This document shows, piece after piece, positions 16,791-25,611 of a stretch of DNA of 46,791 nt. Position 1 is the first letter of the stretch, and every line of letters begins with the position of its first letter. The notes under the pieces are model-generated. The model had not been told where the DNA came from. It saw nothing but the letters and a program-made list of their open reading frames with translations, and searched no databases. Source of the DNA: Tepidimonas thermarum (GTDB lineage Bacteria > Pseudomonadota > Gammaproteobacteria > Burkholderiales > Burkholderiaceae_C); NCBI RefSeq assembly GCF_007556705.1, contig NZ_VJOL01000016.1, forward strand, positions 1 to 46,791, in the 5' to 3' direction. A program made the translations under genes and the position numbers.

Positions 16791-17762
16791 ATGCGTTTTC
16801 CCCTTTTGCCCCTGGCGTGGCGCGGCGCCGTCGCCGCCACGGCCCTGCTGCTGGCCGGCACCGTCGCGGCCCAGACCGTGCGCTTCGTCGCGCTGGGCGA
16901 CATGCCCTACGGCCCGCCGGACAAGAGCTATCCGCCCTACCGCGCGCTGATCGAGCGCGTCAACGCGCTGCAGCCGGCCTTCACCGTCCACGTCGGCGAC
17001 TTCAAGGCCGGCTCCACGCTGTGCAGCGACGAGGAGTTTTCCGCCCAGTTGGAGCACTTTGGCCGCTACCGCGGTGCCGTGGTCTATACCCCAGGCGACA
17101 ACGAGTGGACCGACTGCCACCGCGCCAACAACGGCAGCTACGACCCGCTGGAGCGCTTAACCACGCTGCGCCAGCGCTTCTACACCCCCGGGCGATCGCT
17201 CGGCCAGCAGCCCATCGCGGTGGAAAACCAGTCCACCGCCATGCCCGCCTTCGCGCCCTATGTGGAAAACCAGCGCTGGTGGGCCGGCGACGTGCTGTTC
17301 GTCGCCGTGCACATCGTCGGCAGCAACAACAACTTCGAGACGCGCGACCCCAAGGCCGTGGCGGAGTTTTTCGAGCGCGACCGCGCCAACGTCGCCTGGC
17401 TGCGCGCCGCCTTCGAGCTGGCGCAGCAGCGCAACGCGCGCGCCATGGTGGTGGCCATGCAGGCCGACCCGTTCGACAACCAGCAGCCGGTGGAGACGTT
17501 CCCGCGCCACTCAGGGTTTGCCGCCAGCATCGGCGACACGCTGGTGCCGCTGGCCGCGCAGTGGGGCCGCCCGGTGTTGCTGATCCACGGCGACAGCCAC
17601 GTGCTGGCGTTCGACAACCCTTTCAAGCACCAGAAAAAGCCGGTGCTGAACCTGACACGCCTGCAGGTGCCGGGCGCGGCCGACGTGCGCGCGGTGGAGG
17701 TGAGCGTCGATCCGGCGTCGTCGCAGCCGTGGACCATCCAGGTCTTTGACGCCCAGCCTTGA
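16791..17762 (+). CDS. Secreted metallophosphoesterase-like protein
   Basis: Protein of 323 residues with an N-terminal signal peptide ending near VAAQ (residue 28). It carries the calcineurin-like pattern in order: GDMPYG near 37, VHVGDFKAG, the central TPGDNEWTDCH, and the C-terminal HGDSH. These Asp, Asn and His residues would bind two metal ions for phosphoester cleavage. The start has GAGGAG 9 bases upstream. It lies directly after phoX, separated by a terminator, and shares the periplasmic phosphate theme. The natural substrate is not known. Confidence 0.8.
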   Translation: MRFPLLPLAWRGAVAATALLLAGTVAAQTVRFVALGDMPYGPPDKSYPPYRALIERVNALQPAFTVHVGDFKAGSTLCSDEEFSAQLEHFGRYRGAVVYTPGDNEWTDCHRANNGSYDPLERLTTLRQRFYTPGRSLGQQPIAVENQSTAMPAFAPYVENQRWWAGDVLFVAVHIVGSNNNFETRDPKAVAEFFERDRANVAWLRAAFELAQQRNARAMVVAMQADPFDNQQPVETFPRHSGFAASIGDTLVPLAAQWGRPVLLIHGDSHVLAFDNPFKHQKKPVLNLTRLQVPGAADVRAVEVSVDPASSQPWTIQVFDAQP

Positions 17763-17779
17763 GGCGCGTGTGAAGCCCG

Positions 17780-17917
17780 ATGACGTTGTTTATGAACAAC
17801 ATTCGGGTCATCACGAATTGACTTCACATCACCGTCATCAGGGGCCGGTGCAATAGCCCCTGTGGTTCGGCCCTCCGGGCCACCCATCCCCGGTTGCAGC
17901 CCCCCATCCGGGGCTGC
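17780..17917 (+). other. Structured leader upstream of the porin gene
   Basis: Four inverted repeats precede the porin start: GTTGTT-TATG-AACAAC at 17785-17800 (with outer ATGAC/GTCAT at 17780 and 17807), GGGGC/GCCCC at 17841-17860, GGCCC-TCC-GGGCC at 17869-17881, and GCAGCCCC/GGGGCTGC at 17896-17917. GTCATCA also occurs twice, at 17807 and 17834. The first element may be an operator. The rest may be mRNA hairpins in the 5' leader, or part of a terminator for the preceding gene, though no long T tract follows. Confidence 0.4.
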
Positions 17918-17949
17918 CGCTTTCTGGTTCAACCCTAGGAAATCCGACG

Positions 17950-18939
17950 ATGAAAAAATCCCTGATCGCCCTGGCCGCCCTGATGGCCACCGGGGCCGCC
18001 CTGGCCCAATCCAACGTCACGCTGTACGGTCGCGTGGACCTGTCGGTGGGCAACCTCAAGGACAAGGTCAAGAACACCTCCACCACCCAGATGTTCCAGG
18101 GCGGCGAGGGCGGTCTGACCACCTCGCGCTGGGGCCTGCGCGGCACCGAGGATCTGGGCGGCGGCCTGAAGGCGGCCTTCAAGCTGGAAAACCGCTTCAA
18201 CGCCGACACCGGCGCGTCGCAAGACCCATACTTCAAAGGCGAATCCAGCCTGTCGCTGATGGGTGGCTTCGGCGAGGTCAAGCTCGGCCGCAGCACCACG
18301 GTGTACGACGACGTGCGTGCCCTGGGCCAGAGCCGCGATGTGTTCGACTCGGCCTTCACCGCTTCCAGCAACGGCGTGTTCAAGTCGGGCGGCGACTACA
18401 CCTCGCGCTTTGACAACAAAATCAGCTACTACAGCCCCAACATGAACGGCTTTTACGCCGGCATCGACTACGCGCTCGACGAGGACGCGACCAAGTCCGC
18501 CGACCAGTACGCGCTCAAGGTGGGCTACAAGGTCAAGGACTTCGAGGTGGCGCTGGCGCACCAAAACGAAAAAGGCAAGCAGGACAAGTACACCGTGCTG
18601 GCCGCGATGTACGACTTTGGCGCCGCCTCGGTGTCGGGCTCGATCAACCAGCGCAACGGCAACGCCACCAATGGCGACGACACCGAGTACGCCTTTGGCG
18701 TGACGGTGCCCATGGGCGCGTTCGCGTTCTCCGGTGGCTACGCCTACAGCAAGACGAAGAGCTCCGCGGGCGGCGCCAAGAACGGCAAGGGCAACGGCTT
18801 TGCGCTGGGCATGACCTACAGCCTGTCCAAGCGCACCCGCCTGTACGCCGGCTGGCGTGATGTCGAGGTCAAAAACGCCGCTGGCAAAAAGACCAAGGAC
18901 GAGCGCCTGTACGCCGTCGGCGTGCGCCACGACTTCTGA
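17950..18939 (+). CDS. Outer-membrane porin, Burkholderiales type
   Basis: General diffusion porin of 329 residues. Signal peptide MKKSLIALAALMATGAALAQ is followed by the typical first beta strand SNVTLYGRVDLSVG. Further hallmarks are SRWGLRGTEDLGGGLKAAFKLENRF and the C-terminal strand LYAVGVRHDF, ending in phenylalanine as required for outer-membrane insertion. It would form a trimeric 16-stranded barrel. A TAGGAAA site precedes the ATG. The long upstream region with hairpins suggests control at the mRNA leader. A clear terminator follows at 19004. Confidence 0.92.
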   Translation: MKKSLIALAALMATGAALAQSNVTLYGRVDLSVGNLKDKVKNTSTTQMFQGGEGGLTTSRWGLRGTEDLGGGLKAAFKLENRFNADTGASQDPYFKGESSLSLMGGFGEVKLGRSTTVYDDVRALGQSRDVFDSAFTASSNGVFKSGGDYTSRFDNKISYYSPNMNGFYAGIDYALDEDATKSADQYALKVGYKVKDFEVALAHQNEKGKQDKYTVLAAMYDFGAASVSGSINQRNGNATNGDDTEYAFGVTVPMGAFAFSGGYAYSKTKSSAGGAKNGKGNGFALGMTYSLSKRTRLYAGWRDVEVKNAAGKKTKDERLYAVGVRHDF

Positions 18940-19003
18940 TCGCCGCGCCGCGGCCGACCCGGGCGGGAACGGGCCGCCTGGGTTGCTCTCCAAGGAACGC
19001 TTT

Positions 19004-19031
19004 CGGGCCGTCTGCGCACGGCCCGTTTTTT
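19004..19031 (+). terminator. Rho-independent terminator after the porin gene
   Basis: An 8-base stem CGGGCCGT/ACGGCCCG with a six-base loop is followed by six T residues at 19026-19031. It separates the porin gene from the convergent MFS gene. Confidence 0.88.
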
Positions 19032-19056
19032 CGTCTGGCCAAGGCGCACGGGCGGT

Positions 19057-20325
19057 TTACGCCAACGCCCGCTGCCGCCACGCCGACGCGGCCCCCAGCC
19101 ACAGCGCCAGGGCCGAAAACAACAAACCGCGCTCCAGCCCACCCGCTGCGTCGCCGATCCAGCCCACGACCGTCGGCCCAACGATTTGCCCCGCCGCAAA
19201 CACGATGGTGAACGCGCTGATGCCCGCCGCCCAGCGGTGCGCAGGCAGGTTGTGGCGCACCAGCGCCGTGGTCGAGGCCACCACGGACAAAAACACCGCG
19301 CCAAACAACACGCCAGACGCCAGCACCATGGGCCAGGCGTGGGTGAGGGCCGGCAACACCGTGGCCACGCCAAGCAAGGCGTTGAGCCGCGCCAGCGGCT
19401 GCCCATCGCGGTGGCGATCGAGCAAACCGGCCCACAAGCGCGAAGAGGCCACCACCGCCACCCCAAGCAAGGCATAAAACAGCGTGATGTCCGCCGCCGG
19501 CGTGCCGCGCTCGCGCAGCAGCGCAATGACGAACGTCATGTAGCCGATGTAGCCCACGCCAAACAGCAGGTAACCCAACAGCGCCGGCGCCAACGCGCGC
19601 AGCAGCGCCCCGGTGGGGTGGGCCCGGTCTGCGCCGGGGGACGTTGGCCCGCCCGATGCGGGCGGTGATGGCGGCACGGCCGGCGCGGGCCCCGCCAGCC
19701 CCAAGGTCGCCAGGACCCGCTGAACATGGGCCAGGCCAGCCGTTGCCACCAGACAGACCAGGGCCAGCCCCCACCAGGCCCACGCCCACGCGTGCGGGCG
19801 CTGCGCGGCCCAGGCCAACAGGACCGGTACCGCCAGGGCCGACACCACGATGCCACTGCCCACCCCGCCGTAGTACAGGCCCAGCAGCAACCCCGCGTGC
19901 CGCGGCCAGACGCTGCCCAGCCGCGCCGCCAGCAAGCCCCCGGCAACGAACACCCAGGCGCTGGTGATGCCGGCCAGCCAGCGCTGCGCCAGCAGCGGCG
20001 CATCCGCCGTAAAAAACCCGCTGCCCGCCATGAACAGCGCCGCCAGCGCCGACCCACCCAGCAGCACCGCCATCGCGCCCCAGCGCCGCATCAGCGCCGG
20101 CACGGTAAGCGCACCCACCAAATAGCCCACGGCGTTGGCGGTGTTCATGGCGCCGGCCAGCACGTAGCTCCACCCCAGGTCCGCGCGCATCGGCGGCAGC
20201 AGCAGCCCATAGGCAAAGCGCGTGATGCCCAGCGACACCGCCGCGCCCAGCGACAGCCACAGCGCCAGCACCACCCCCTGGCGCAGCGGTCGCCCAGAAG
20301 CGGATCCTTGCTCGATGCTCGACAT
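19057..20325 (-). CDS. MFS transporter, YbfB/YjiJ type
   Basis: Integral membrane protein of 422 residues with about twelve hydrophobic segments in two halves, split by a Pro/Ser-rich cytoplasmic loop near residues 215-245. The N-terminal ITRFAYGLLLPPMRADLGWSY is the recognisable opening of the YbfB/YjiJ family, and MNTANAVGYLVGAL follows. The gene is divergent from an aminotransferase (38 bases between likely starts). The transported compound is unknown for this family, so only an export or uptake role in the inner membrane can be stated. Confidence 0.85.
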   Translation of the reverse strand: MSSIEQGSASGRPLRQGVVLALWLSLGAAVSLGITRFAYGLLLPPMRADLGWSYVLAGAMNTANAVGYLVGALTVPALMRRWGAMAVLLGGSALAALFMAGSGFFTADAPLLAQRWLAGITSAWVFVAGGLLAARLGSVWPRHAGLLLGLYYGGVGSGIVVSALAVPVLLAWAAQRPHAWAWAWWGLALVCLVATAGLAHVQRVLATLGLAGPAPAVPPSPPASGGPTSPGADRAHPTGALLRALAPALLGYLLFGVGYIGYMTFVIALLRERGTPAADITLFYALLGVAVVASSRLWAGLLDRHRDGQPLARLNALLGVATVLPALTHAWPMVLASGVLFGAVFLSVVASTTALVRHNLPAHRWAAGISAFTIVFAAGQIVGPTVVGWIGDAAGGLERGLLFSALALWLGAASAWRQRALA

Positions 20326-20363
20326 GGCTCCGCATTGTGACGCGCCGCTGCCTATGCTGTCTG

Positions 20364-21752
20364 ATGATGCGTGACACCCTGCCCCCTCTACGCGACGAAC
20401 CCGTGCCGGCCGAGCGCCTGGCTGCCCTGCAAGCGCAGGAGCGCGAACGGTTTTTGACGACCCACCCGGCGTCGCACGCCCTGGCCGCGCGCTGCCAACA
20501 CCACTACCTGTTTGGCGTGCCGCTGCACTGGATGCGCGACTGGCCCAACCCGGTGACGCTGTTCGTGCGCAGCGCTCAGGGTGCCGAGCTTACCTGCGCC
20601 GATGGGCACCGCTATGCCGACTTTTGCTTGGGCGACACCGGGGCGATGTTCGGCCATTCGCCGCCAGCGGTGGCGCAGGCGATCGCCGCACAAGCCGCCC
20701 AGGGCCTGACCTGCATGCTGCCGGATGCCCGCGCGGCGCGCGTGGGCGAGGCCCTGGCCGAACGCTTTGGCCTGCCCTGCTGGCAACTGGCGATGACCGC
20801 CAGCGACGCCAACCGCTTCGTGCTGCGCTGGGCGCGCGCCATCACCGGGCGGCCCCAGGTGCTGGTATTCGACGGCTGCTACCACGGCGCGGTGGACGAC
20901 ACCCTGGTCGACCGCGACCCGGCCACGGGCGCCACGGTGCGCCGCCGCTCGGTGCTCGGCGGCGTGCACGACCACCACGCCTACACGCGCGTGGTGCCGT
21001 TCAACGATTTGGCGGCCCTGGAACAGGCGCTGGCCGATGGCCAGGTGGCGGCATTGCTGGCCGAGCCGGCCCTGACCAATTTTGGCCTGGTGCCGCCCCA
21101 GCCCGGCTTTTGGGCCGCGGCGCAAGCCTTGTGCCGCCGCCACGGCACCTTGCTGGTGCTGGATGAAACGCACACCCTGTCCAGCGGTGTGGGCGGCTAC
21201 GCCCGCACGCACCGGCTGCAACCCGACCTGTGGGTGGCGGGCAAAGCGGTGGCAGGCGGCCTGCCCTGTGCGGTGTACGGCTTTACGGCCGACGTGGCCG
21301 CGCGCATGCGCCGCGCCAAGGAAGCCGCGCCGGATGGCCACAGCGGCATTGGCACCACGCTCACCGCCAATGCATTGGCGCTGGCGGCGCTGGAAGCAGC
21401 GCTGGCGTACCTACACACCGACGACAGCTACACGGCCATGAACCGCGCGGCCGACGCCCTGGAGCACGGCCTGCTCGAGCGGCTGCACCGCCGCGGTCTG
21501 CCCTGGACGGTCACGCGGCTGGGCGCGCGCATGGAATTGCAATTCATGCCGCACACGCCCCGCAACGCCGACGACGTGCGGCGCCACGCCCAGCCCGCGT
21601 TGGAGGCCAACCTGCACCTCTTCCTGCTCAACAGGGGGGTGCTGCTGACCCCGTTTCACGGCATGATGTTGTGCTCACCCGCCACGGGCGAGGCGCACGT
21701 GGCGCGGTTGCTCGACGCCTTTGACGCCTGGCTGGCCGCGCTCGGGCGGTAA
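20364..21752 (+). CDS. Class III aminotransferase, glutamate-1-semialdehyde aminomutase-like subgroup
   Basis: PLP enzyme of 462 residues. It includes GAELTCADGHRYADFCLGDTGAMFGH, the motif FDGCYHGAVDD, the PLP-binding aspartate in LLVLDETHTLSSG, and the Schiff-base lysine in LWVAGKAVAGG. These features match the aminomutase-like branch of class III aminotransferases. The sequence differs enough from true HemL that a biosynthetic haem role is not implied. Start is uncertain: ATG at 20364 or 20367, with no clear ribosome site, or GTG at 20337. It may work with the divergent transporter, but that is inference from position only. Confidence 0.75.
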   Translation: MMRDTLPPLRDEPVPAERLAALQAQERERFLTTHPASHALAARCQHHYLFGVPLHWMRDWPNPVTLFVRSAQGAELTCADGHRYADFCLGDTGAMFGHSPPAVAQAIAAQAAQGLTCMLPDARAARVGEALAERFGLPCWQLAMTASDANRFVLRWARAITGRPQVLVFDGCYHGAVDDTLVDRDPATGATVRRRSVLGGVHDHHAYTRVVPFNDLAALEQALADGQVAALLAEPALTNFGLVPPQPGFWAAAQALCRRHGTLLVLDETHTLSSGVGGYARTHRLQPDLWVAGKAVAGGLPCAVYGFTADVAARMRRAKEAAPDGHSGIGTTLTANALALAALEAALAYLHTDDSYTAMNRAADALEHGLLERLHRRGLPWTVTRLGARMELQFMPHTPRNADDVRRHAQPALEANLHLFLLNRGVLLTPFHGMMLCSPATGEAHVARLLDAFDAWLAALGR

Positions 21753-21777
21753 GCGCTGTGTCCGTGCGCGCCAGCGC

Positions 21778-22362
21778 TCACGCCCCCAGCCCGATTGGCG
21801 CTGGCGCCACCTCCAAAATGCGCTGAAACAGCCGCTCGTACGCCGGATCCGGTGCGTAACGCCCGGTCAGGGGGTCGCGGTTGGCCTCGAAGGCTTCGTC
21901 CAGCGCGCGCCAGTCGGCCTCGTCGAGCACGCGCTGGGCAGCGGGCAGGATTTCCTGTTCCTCCAGCCGCATGTGCTCCAGGTAAAACGCCACGTAGCGT
22001 TCGCAGGCCTCGACGAAATCGGCGCGCCGCGCCTCCCCCAGCCACTCCCAGGCCAGCAGACGGTGCTGCAACTCGCGCACCTGGGATTCCCCTTTCATGT
22101 GGTCCTGCTCCAGCCGCGTCACCGTGGGCAACACGGCCGGCTCGCGCTTGACCACGCGCGGAAACAGCAAATCCGACTCCTTAGGGTGGTGCAGCCGTTC
22201 GGGGAATTCGTCGATGTAGAACAGCATCGCGCGCAGCGTGTCGAAAAAGCGCGCGCGGTCCTCACCCGGTCCATGCCGAACCAGCCACAGCAGCGATTGC
22301 AGCATGGCCGCCAAGGCGGCATGTTCGTCGCGGATGGTGCGCAAGGCGCTCGATGGGTGCAT
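21778..22362 (-). CDS. Hemerythrin domain protein
   Basis: Cytosolic four-helix protein of 194 residues. It contains the spaced His/Glu ligands of a di-iron hemerythrin site: DEHAAL near the start, HHPKESDLLFP, EQDHMKGE, and YLEHMRLEEQEILPAA. Such proteins bind oxygen or nitric oxide, or handle iron. The ATG at 22362 has AGGAGA 8 bases upstream. An FNR/DNR-type palindrome lies about 112-127 bases upstream at the end of copA, suggesting control by oxygen or nitric oxide. It follows copA on the same strand. Confidence 0.85.
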   Translation of the reverse strand: MHPSSALRTIRDEHAALAAMLQSLLWLVRHGPGEDRARFFDTLRAMLFYIDEFPERLHHPKESDLLFPRVVKREPAVLPTVTRLEQDHMKGESQVRELQHRLLAWEWLGEARRADFVEACERYVAFYLEHMRLEEQEILPAAQRVLDEADWRALDEAFEANRDPLTGRYAPDPAYERLFQRILEVAPAPIGLGA

Positions 22363-22473
22363 GGTGTGTCTCTCCTGCCCGACGGCGCAAGCCGTTCGCC
22401 GGGCGACATGCCCCTGCTGGTCCCGGCGCGCAACCGCCCACGCCCAAGCATGCGGCCAAACGCGGCGCTGCAG

Positions 22474-22489
22474 CTTGACCTGGGTCAAG
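22474..22489. promoter_or_regulatory. FNR/DNR-type box upstream of the hemerythrin gene
   Basis: CTTGACC-TG-GGTCAAG is a perfect dyad. It contains TTGAC-N4-GTCAA, the form used by FNR/ANR/DNR regulators of the CRP family (consensus TTGAT-N4-ATCAA, with TTGAC variants for nitric-oxide-type members). It overlaps the copA stop codon and lies about 115 bases before the hemerythrin start on the same strand. Confidence 0.6.
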
Positions 22490-24779
22490 TGGGCGCATCG
22501 GTGGCGCGCGGCCGCCAGCGGCTCAACCACAGCGCGTTGGTGACGACGCTGACCGAGCTGGCGGCCATGGCCGCCCCCGCCAGCACCGGGTCCAGCACGC
22601 CAAACGCCGCCAGCGGAATGCCGGCCACGTTGTAGACGAACGCCCAAAACAGGTTTTGGCGGATTTTGCGCACCGTACGCGCCGCAATGTCCAGCGCCGC
22701 CGGCACCAGCAACGGGTCGCCGCGCAGCAGGGTCATCCCCGCCACGTGCATCGCGACGTCGGTGCCATTGCCCATGGCAATGCCGACGTCGGCCGCCGCC
22801 AGCGCCGGGGCATCGTTGATGCCGTCGCCCACCATGGCCACAGCGCCGTCGCGCTCGCGCAGGCGCGCCACCACGGCCGCTTTCTCGGCCGGCAGCACCT
22901 CGGCATACACCTCGTGCGCCTCGGGGCGCAGCCCCAAGCGGCGCGCCATGGCCTCGGCCGCGGGGCGCTGGTCGCCAGAAATCATGGCCACACGCAGCCC
23001 GCGTGCGCGCAACGCGGCAATGGCCGCCGCCGCATGCGGTTTGGGTTCATCGGCAAAGGCCAGCAGCGCCAGCGGGTGCCAGCCGTCGTCGCGCTGCCAC
23101 GCCAACACCGCCAGCGTGGCACCGGTGCCCGCCTGTTCGTCCCGCAACTGCGCCCACGCCGGCACGGACGCCGCCAGCGCGGGCCAGGCACAGCCCAGCT
23201 CCGCCATCCACGCCGGGCTGCCCAAGGCGAGCGGCACGCCCTCGACGCTGGCGCGCACGCCGCGCCCCGGCACGGTTTGGCTGTCCTGCGCCACCGGGAT
23301 GGGCTGGCCCTGCGCCGCGGCCAGCACCGCGCGCGCCAGCGGGTGGTTGCTGCCCGCCTGCAAGGCGGCCGCTGTCTGCAGCGCCGCCGCGGCATCCACC
23401 CCGGGGGCAGGCACGAACGCCGTCAGCCGCGGTTGGCCCAGGGTCAGCGTCCCCGTCTTGTCAAAGGCCACCACACGCACACGCTGCGCCAACTCCAACG
23501 CTTCGGCGTCTTTGATCAGGATGCCGTGGCGGGCGGCCGCGCCGGTGCCGGCCATGATCGCGGTGGGCGTGGCCAGGCCCAGCGCGCATGGGCAGGCGAT
23601 CACCAGCACCGCCACCGCGCGCAGCACCGCCGTCTCGACCCCCACACCGCCCACGCTCCACCACAGCAAGGCGGTCAACAGCGCCAGGCCAACCACGACT
23701 GGTACGAACACCGCGGCCACGCGGTCGACCAAGCGCTGCACCGGCGCCTTGCCAGCCTGGGCGTCCTGCACCAACGCAATGATGCGTTGCAACACCGACT
23801 GCGCGCCCACGGCGGTGACGCGCACCTCGATCGTGCCTTCGCCGTTGAGGCTGCCCCCGGTAACGGCATCCCCCTCGCCCTTGGCCACAGGCAGCGGCTC
23901 GCCGGTCAGCATGGATTCGTCGACCTGGGTGCGGCCACGCTCGATCACGCCATCGGCCGGGATGCGTTCGCCGGCGCGCACCAGCACGCGATCGCCGGGG
24001 AGCAGCTCGGCCACCGGCACATCCTGCAACGCCTCGCGGCGCACGCCATCGGGCAGCAGGTGGGCCAGCGGCGGCTGCAAGCGCTGCAACGCGTGGATGG
24101 CCGCCGTGGTGCGGCGCTTGGCGCGCGCCTCCAACCATTTGCCCAGGCGCACCAGGGTGATGACGACCGCCGACGCCTCGAAATACAGGTGCGGCGTGTC
24201 GGGCGGCTGCGTGCGCCACCACAGCCACACGCTCATGCCCCAGGCGGCGCTGGTGCCCAGGGCCACCAGCAGTTCCATGTTGCCCGAGCCGCTGCGCAAC
24301 GCCTGCCAGCCGGCGCGATAAAAGCGCGCACCCAGGCCAAACTGAACGGGCGTGGCCAGCAGAAACTGCCACAGCGCTGGCAGCATGACATGCGCCCCCC
24401 ACAGCAGCGCCACCATCGGCGCCACCAGCGGCAGCGACAGCAGCACCCCCGCCAGCACCCAGGCGCCTTCGCGGCGCATGGCGTCGCGTTCGCGTTGGGC
24501 GTCGGCATCGCCGCTTTCGATGGGGCGTGGCTCGTAGCCGGCGTCGCGCACCGCGCGCTGCAGGCGCGCCGGCAACTCGGCGGCCGCGGCGGCATCCGCC
24601 TGCCAGCGCACGCGCGCGGTCTCGGTGGCCAGGTTGACGCTGGCGTCCACCACCCCCGGCACGCGGCGCAGCGCCCGCTCCACACGCGACACGCACGAGG
24701 CGCACGTCATGCCGCCGATGCCCAGATCGCATTGGCCCGTCTGTGCATCCGCGGCGGTTTCGGCAGCTTGCTCGGTCAT
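22485..24779 (-). CDS. copA: Copper-exporting P1B-type ATPase CopA
   Basis: Heavy-metal ATPase of 764 residues. One N-terminal metal-binding domain has GGMTCASC (Cys 26 and 29). The membrane metal site CPC is in [17 protein letters not shown]. The phosphorylation motif is DKTGTLTLG and the hinge motif is [24 protein letters not shown] and a single HMA domain indicate Cu(I) export. The ATG at 24779 is in frame with [15 protein letters not shown]; an upstream extension is unlikely. It is divergent from a CopZ-like gene, with 68 bases between them. No clear CueR-type dyad was recognised there. Confidence 0.92.
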   Translation of the reverse strand: MTEQAAETAADAQTGQCDLGIGGMTCASCVSRVERALRRVPGVVDASVNLATETARVRWQADAAAAAELPARLQRAVRDAGYEPRPIESGDADAQRERDAMRREGAWVLAGVLLSLPLVAPMVALLWGAHVMLPALWQFLLATPVQFGLGARFYRAGWQALRSGSGNMELLVALGTSAAWGMSVWLWWRTQPPDTPHLYFEASAVVITLVRLGKWLEARAKRRTTAAIHALQRLQPPLAHLLPDGVRREALQDVPVAELLPGDRVLVRAGERIPADGVIERGRTQVDESMLTGEPLPVAKGEGDAVTGGSLNGEGTIEVRVTAVGAQSVLQRIIALVQDAQAGKAPVQRLVDRVAAVFVPVVVGLALLTALLWWSVGGVGVETAVLRAVAVLVIACPCALGLATPTAIMAGTGAAARHGILIKDAEALELAQRVRVVAFDKTGTLTLGQPRLTAFVPAPGVDAAAALQTAAALQAGSNHPLARAVLAAAQGQPIPVAQDSQTVPGRGVRASVEGVPLALGSPAWMAELGCAWPALAASVPAWAQLRDEQAGTGATLAVLAWQRDDGWHPLALLAFADEPKPHAAAAIAALRARGLRVAMISGDQRPAAEAMARRLGLRPEAHEVYAEVLPAEKAAVVARLRERDGAVAMVGDGINDAPALAAADVGIAMGNGTDVAMHVAGMTLLRGDPLLVPAALDIAARTVRKIRQNLFWAFVYNVAGIPLAAFGVLDPVLAGAAMAASSVSVVTNALWLSRWRPRATDAPT

Positions 24780-24847
24780 GGCCACAGTATGCCGCAGCGT
24801 CTCTACCGGCGTATCATCGCCGTCTACGTTCACTGGCGGGAAACCCC

Positions 24848-25045
24848 ATGCAACACGTCTTCACCGTCAACGGCATGTCGTGCGGTCACTGCGTCAAGGC
24901 CATCACCCAGGCCATCCGCGCGCTCGACCCCAACGCCACCGTCCAGGTGGATCTCGACGACCGTCGCGTCGAGGTCGATTCCGAACAGCCGCGCGTCGCG
25001 CTGGCCGACGCCATCCGCGACGAAGGCTACACCGTCCTCGACTGA
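24848..25045 (+). CDS. copZ: CopZ-like copper chaperone (HMA domain)
   Basis: A single heavy-metal-associated domain of 65 residues: [20 protein letters not shown], with the metal-binding Cys pair in MSCGHC, and a typical C-terminus ending in EGYTVLD. Such proteins carry Cu(I) to CopA-type ATPases. The ATG at 24848 follows a purine-rich GGCGGGAAA site. Its divergence from copA supports this function. Confidence 0.88.
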   Translation: MQHVFTVNGMSCGHCVKAITQAIRALDPNATVQVDLDDRRVEVDSEQPRVALADAIRDEGYTVLD

Positions 25046-25098
25046 GTCGAAGACCGGCCACGCCGGTCCACGTCCTGGGTCCATCGGCCCGCACGCAC

Positions 25099-25120
25099 GG
25101 GTCGCGCCATGGCGCGACCC
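25099..25120. repeat. 22-base perfect palindrome downstream of copZ
   Basis: Arms GGGTCGCGCC and GGCGCGACCC flank a central AT, so the whole 22 bases are self-complementary. It lies 53 bases after the copZ stop. No T tract follows. It could act as a weak terminator, an mRNA 3' stabiliser or a protein-binding dyad; a role cannot be assigned. Confidence 0.5.
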
Positions 25121-25300
25121 TCTCGCACCCCCCACACCCGCCCGCCCGCGCCGGCACCCCGCTGAGCGGGTCGCCCACGGCGCAACTCCCCCTGCCATCG
25201 CTTGGATGCCCACACCGGCTGACCGCTGGCCATGCGCGCCACGGCCAGGCGGTGCCATGCGCACCCTGACCGCCGCGGCCCAGCACGGCGCCCAAAGGGG

Positions 25301-25469
25301 TTTTGCACAAATCTGTGGACAATTTACGTAAAAACCCCTGGTTATCCACATCGCCATCGGTCCCGGGGCAGGTTGTTCGCCTTCGCGCCGGCTTCAGCGA
25401 GCGCCCCGCCCACAGGGTCATGCGCCAGCCAAGTGCTTGTGGCAACAGGACAAAACCGGCTTGTCCACG
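25301..25469. other. DnaA-box cluster in the gene-free region before minC
   Basis: The 566 bases between copZ and minC hold no convincing gene. They contain sequences matching the DnaA box TTWTNCACA: TTTTGCACA at 25301-25309 (plus), TTGTCCACA on the minus strand at 25314-25322, and the perfect TTATCCACA at 25342-25350 (plus). A near match, TTGTCCACG, lies at 25461-25469. The two inverted boxes flank the palindrome TTTACGTAAA (25323-25332). In such GC-rich DNA three boxes in 50 bases is notable. It could be a DnaA-controlled promoter for min, a DnaA-titrating or reactivating site, or an origin. No replication genes are nearby, so chromosomal oriC is not claimed. Confidence 0.5.
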
Positions 25470-25611
25470 CCCGGCCGCCGCCTTCTAGCTACGACGACTA
25501 CCTCAAGACACTGAACATAAGGGAAAACACGGCACAAGCCGCGCGCGCCGTTGACCGCCGAACCCGTCGGGGCACGCAGCCACGCTGCTAAGATGTGCGG
25601 CCAACATCGCC

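Noticed and set aside
14745-17120. A long minus-strand open frame antisense to phoX
   Set aside because: Low-complexity Val/Ala/Arg/His composition and no motif; the plus strand encodes a complete Tat-exported phosphatase with motifs in order.
25301-25469. Calling the DnaA-box cluster the chromosomal oriC
   Set aside because: No dnaA, dnaN, rpmH or gidA nearby and no clear AT-rich unwinding element. Only a DnaA-binding region is supported.
25303-25488. Short plus-strand open frame within the DnaA-box region
   Set aside because: No ribosome site, no recognisable features, and it runs through the repeated DnaA boxes.
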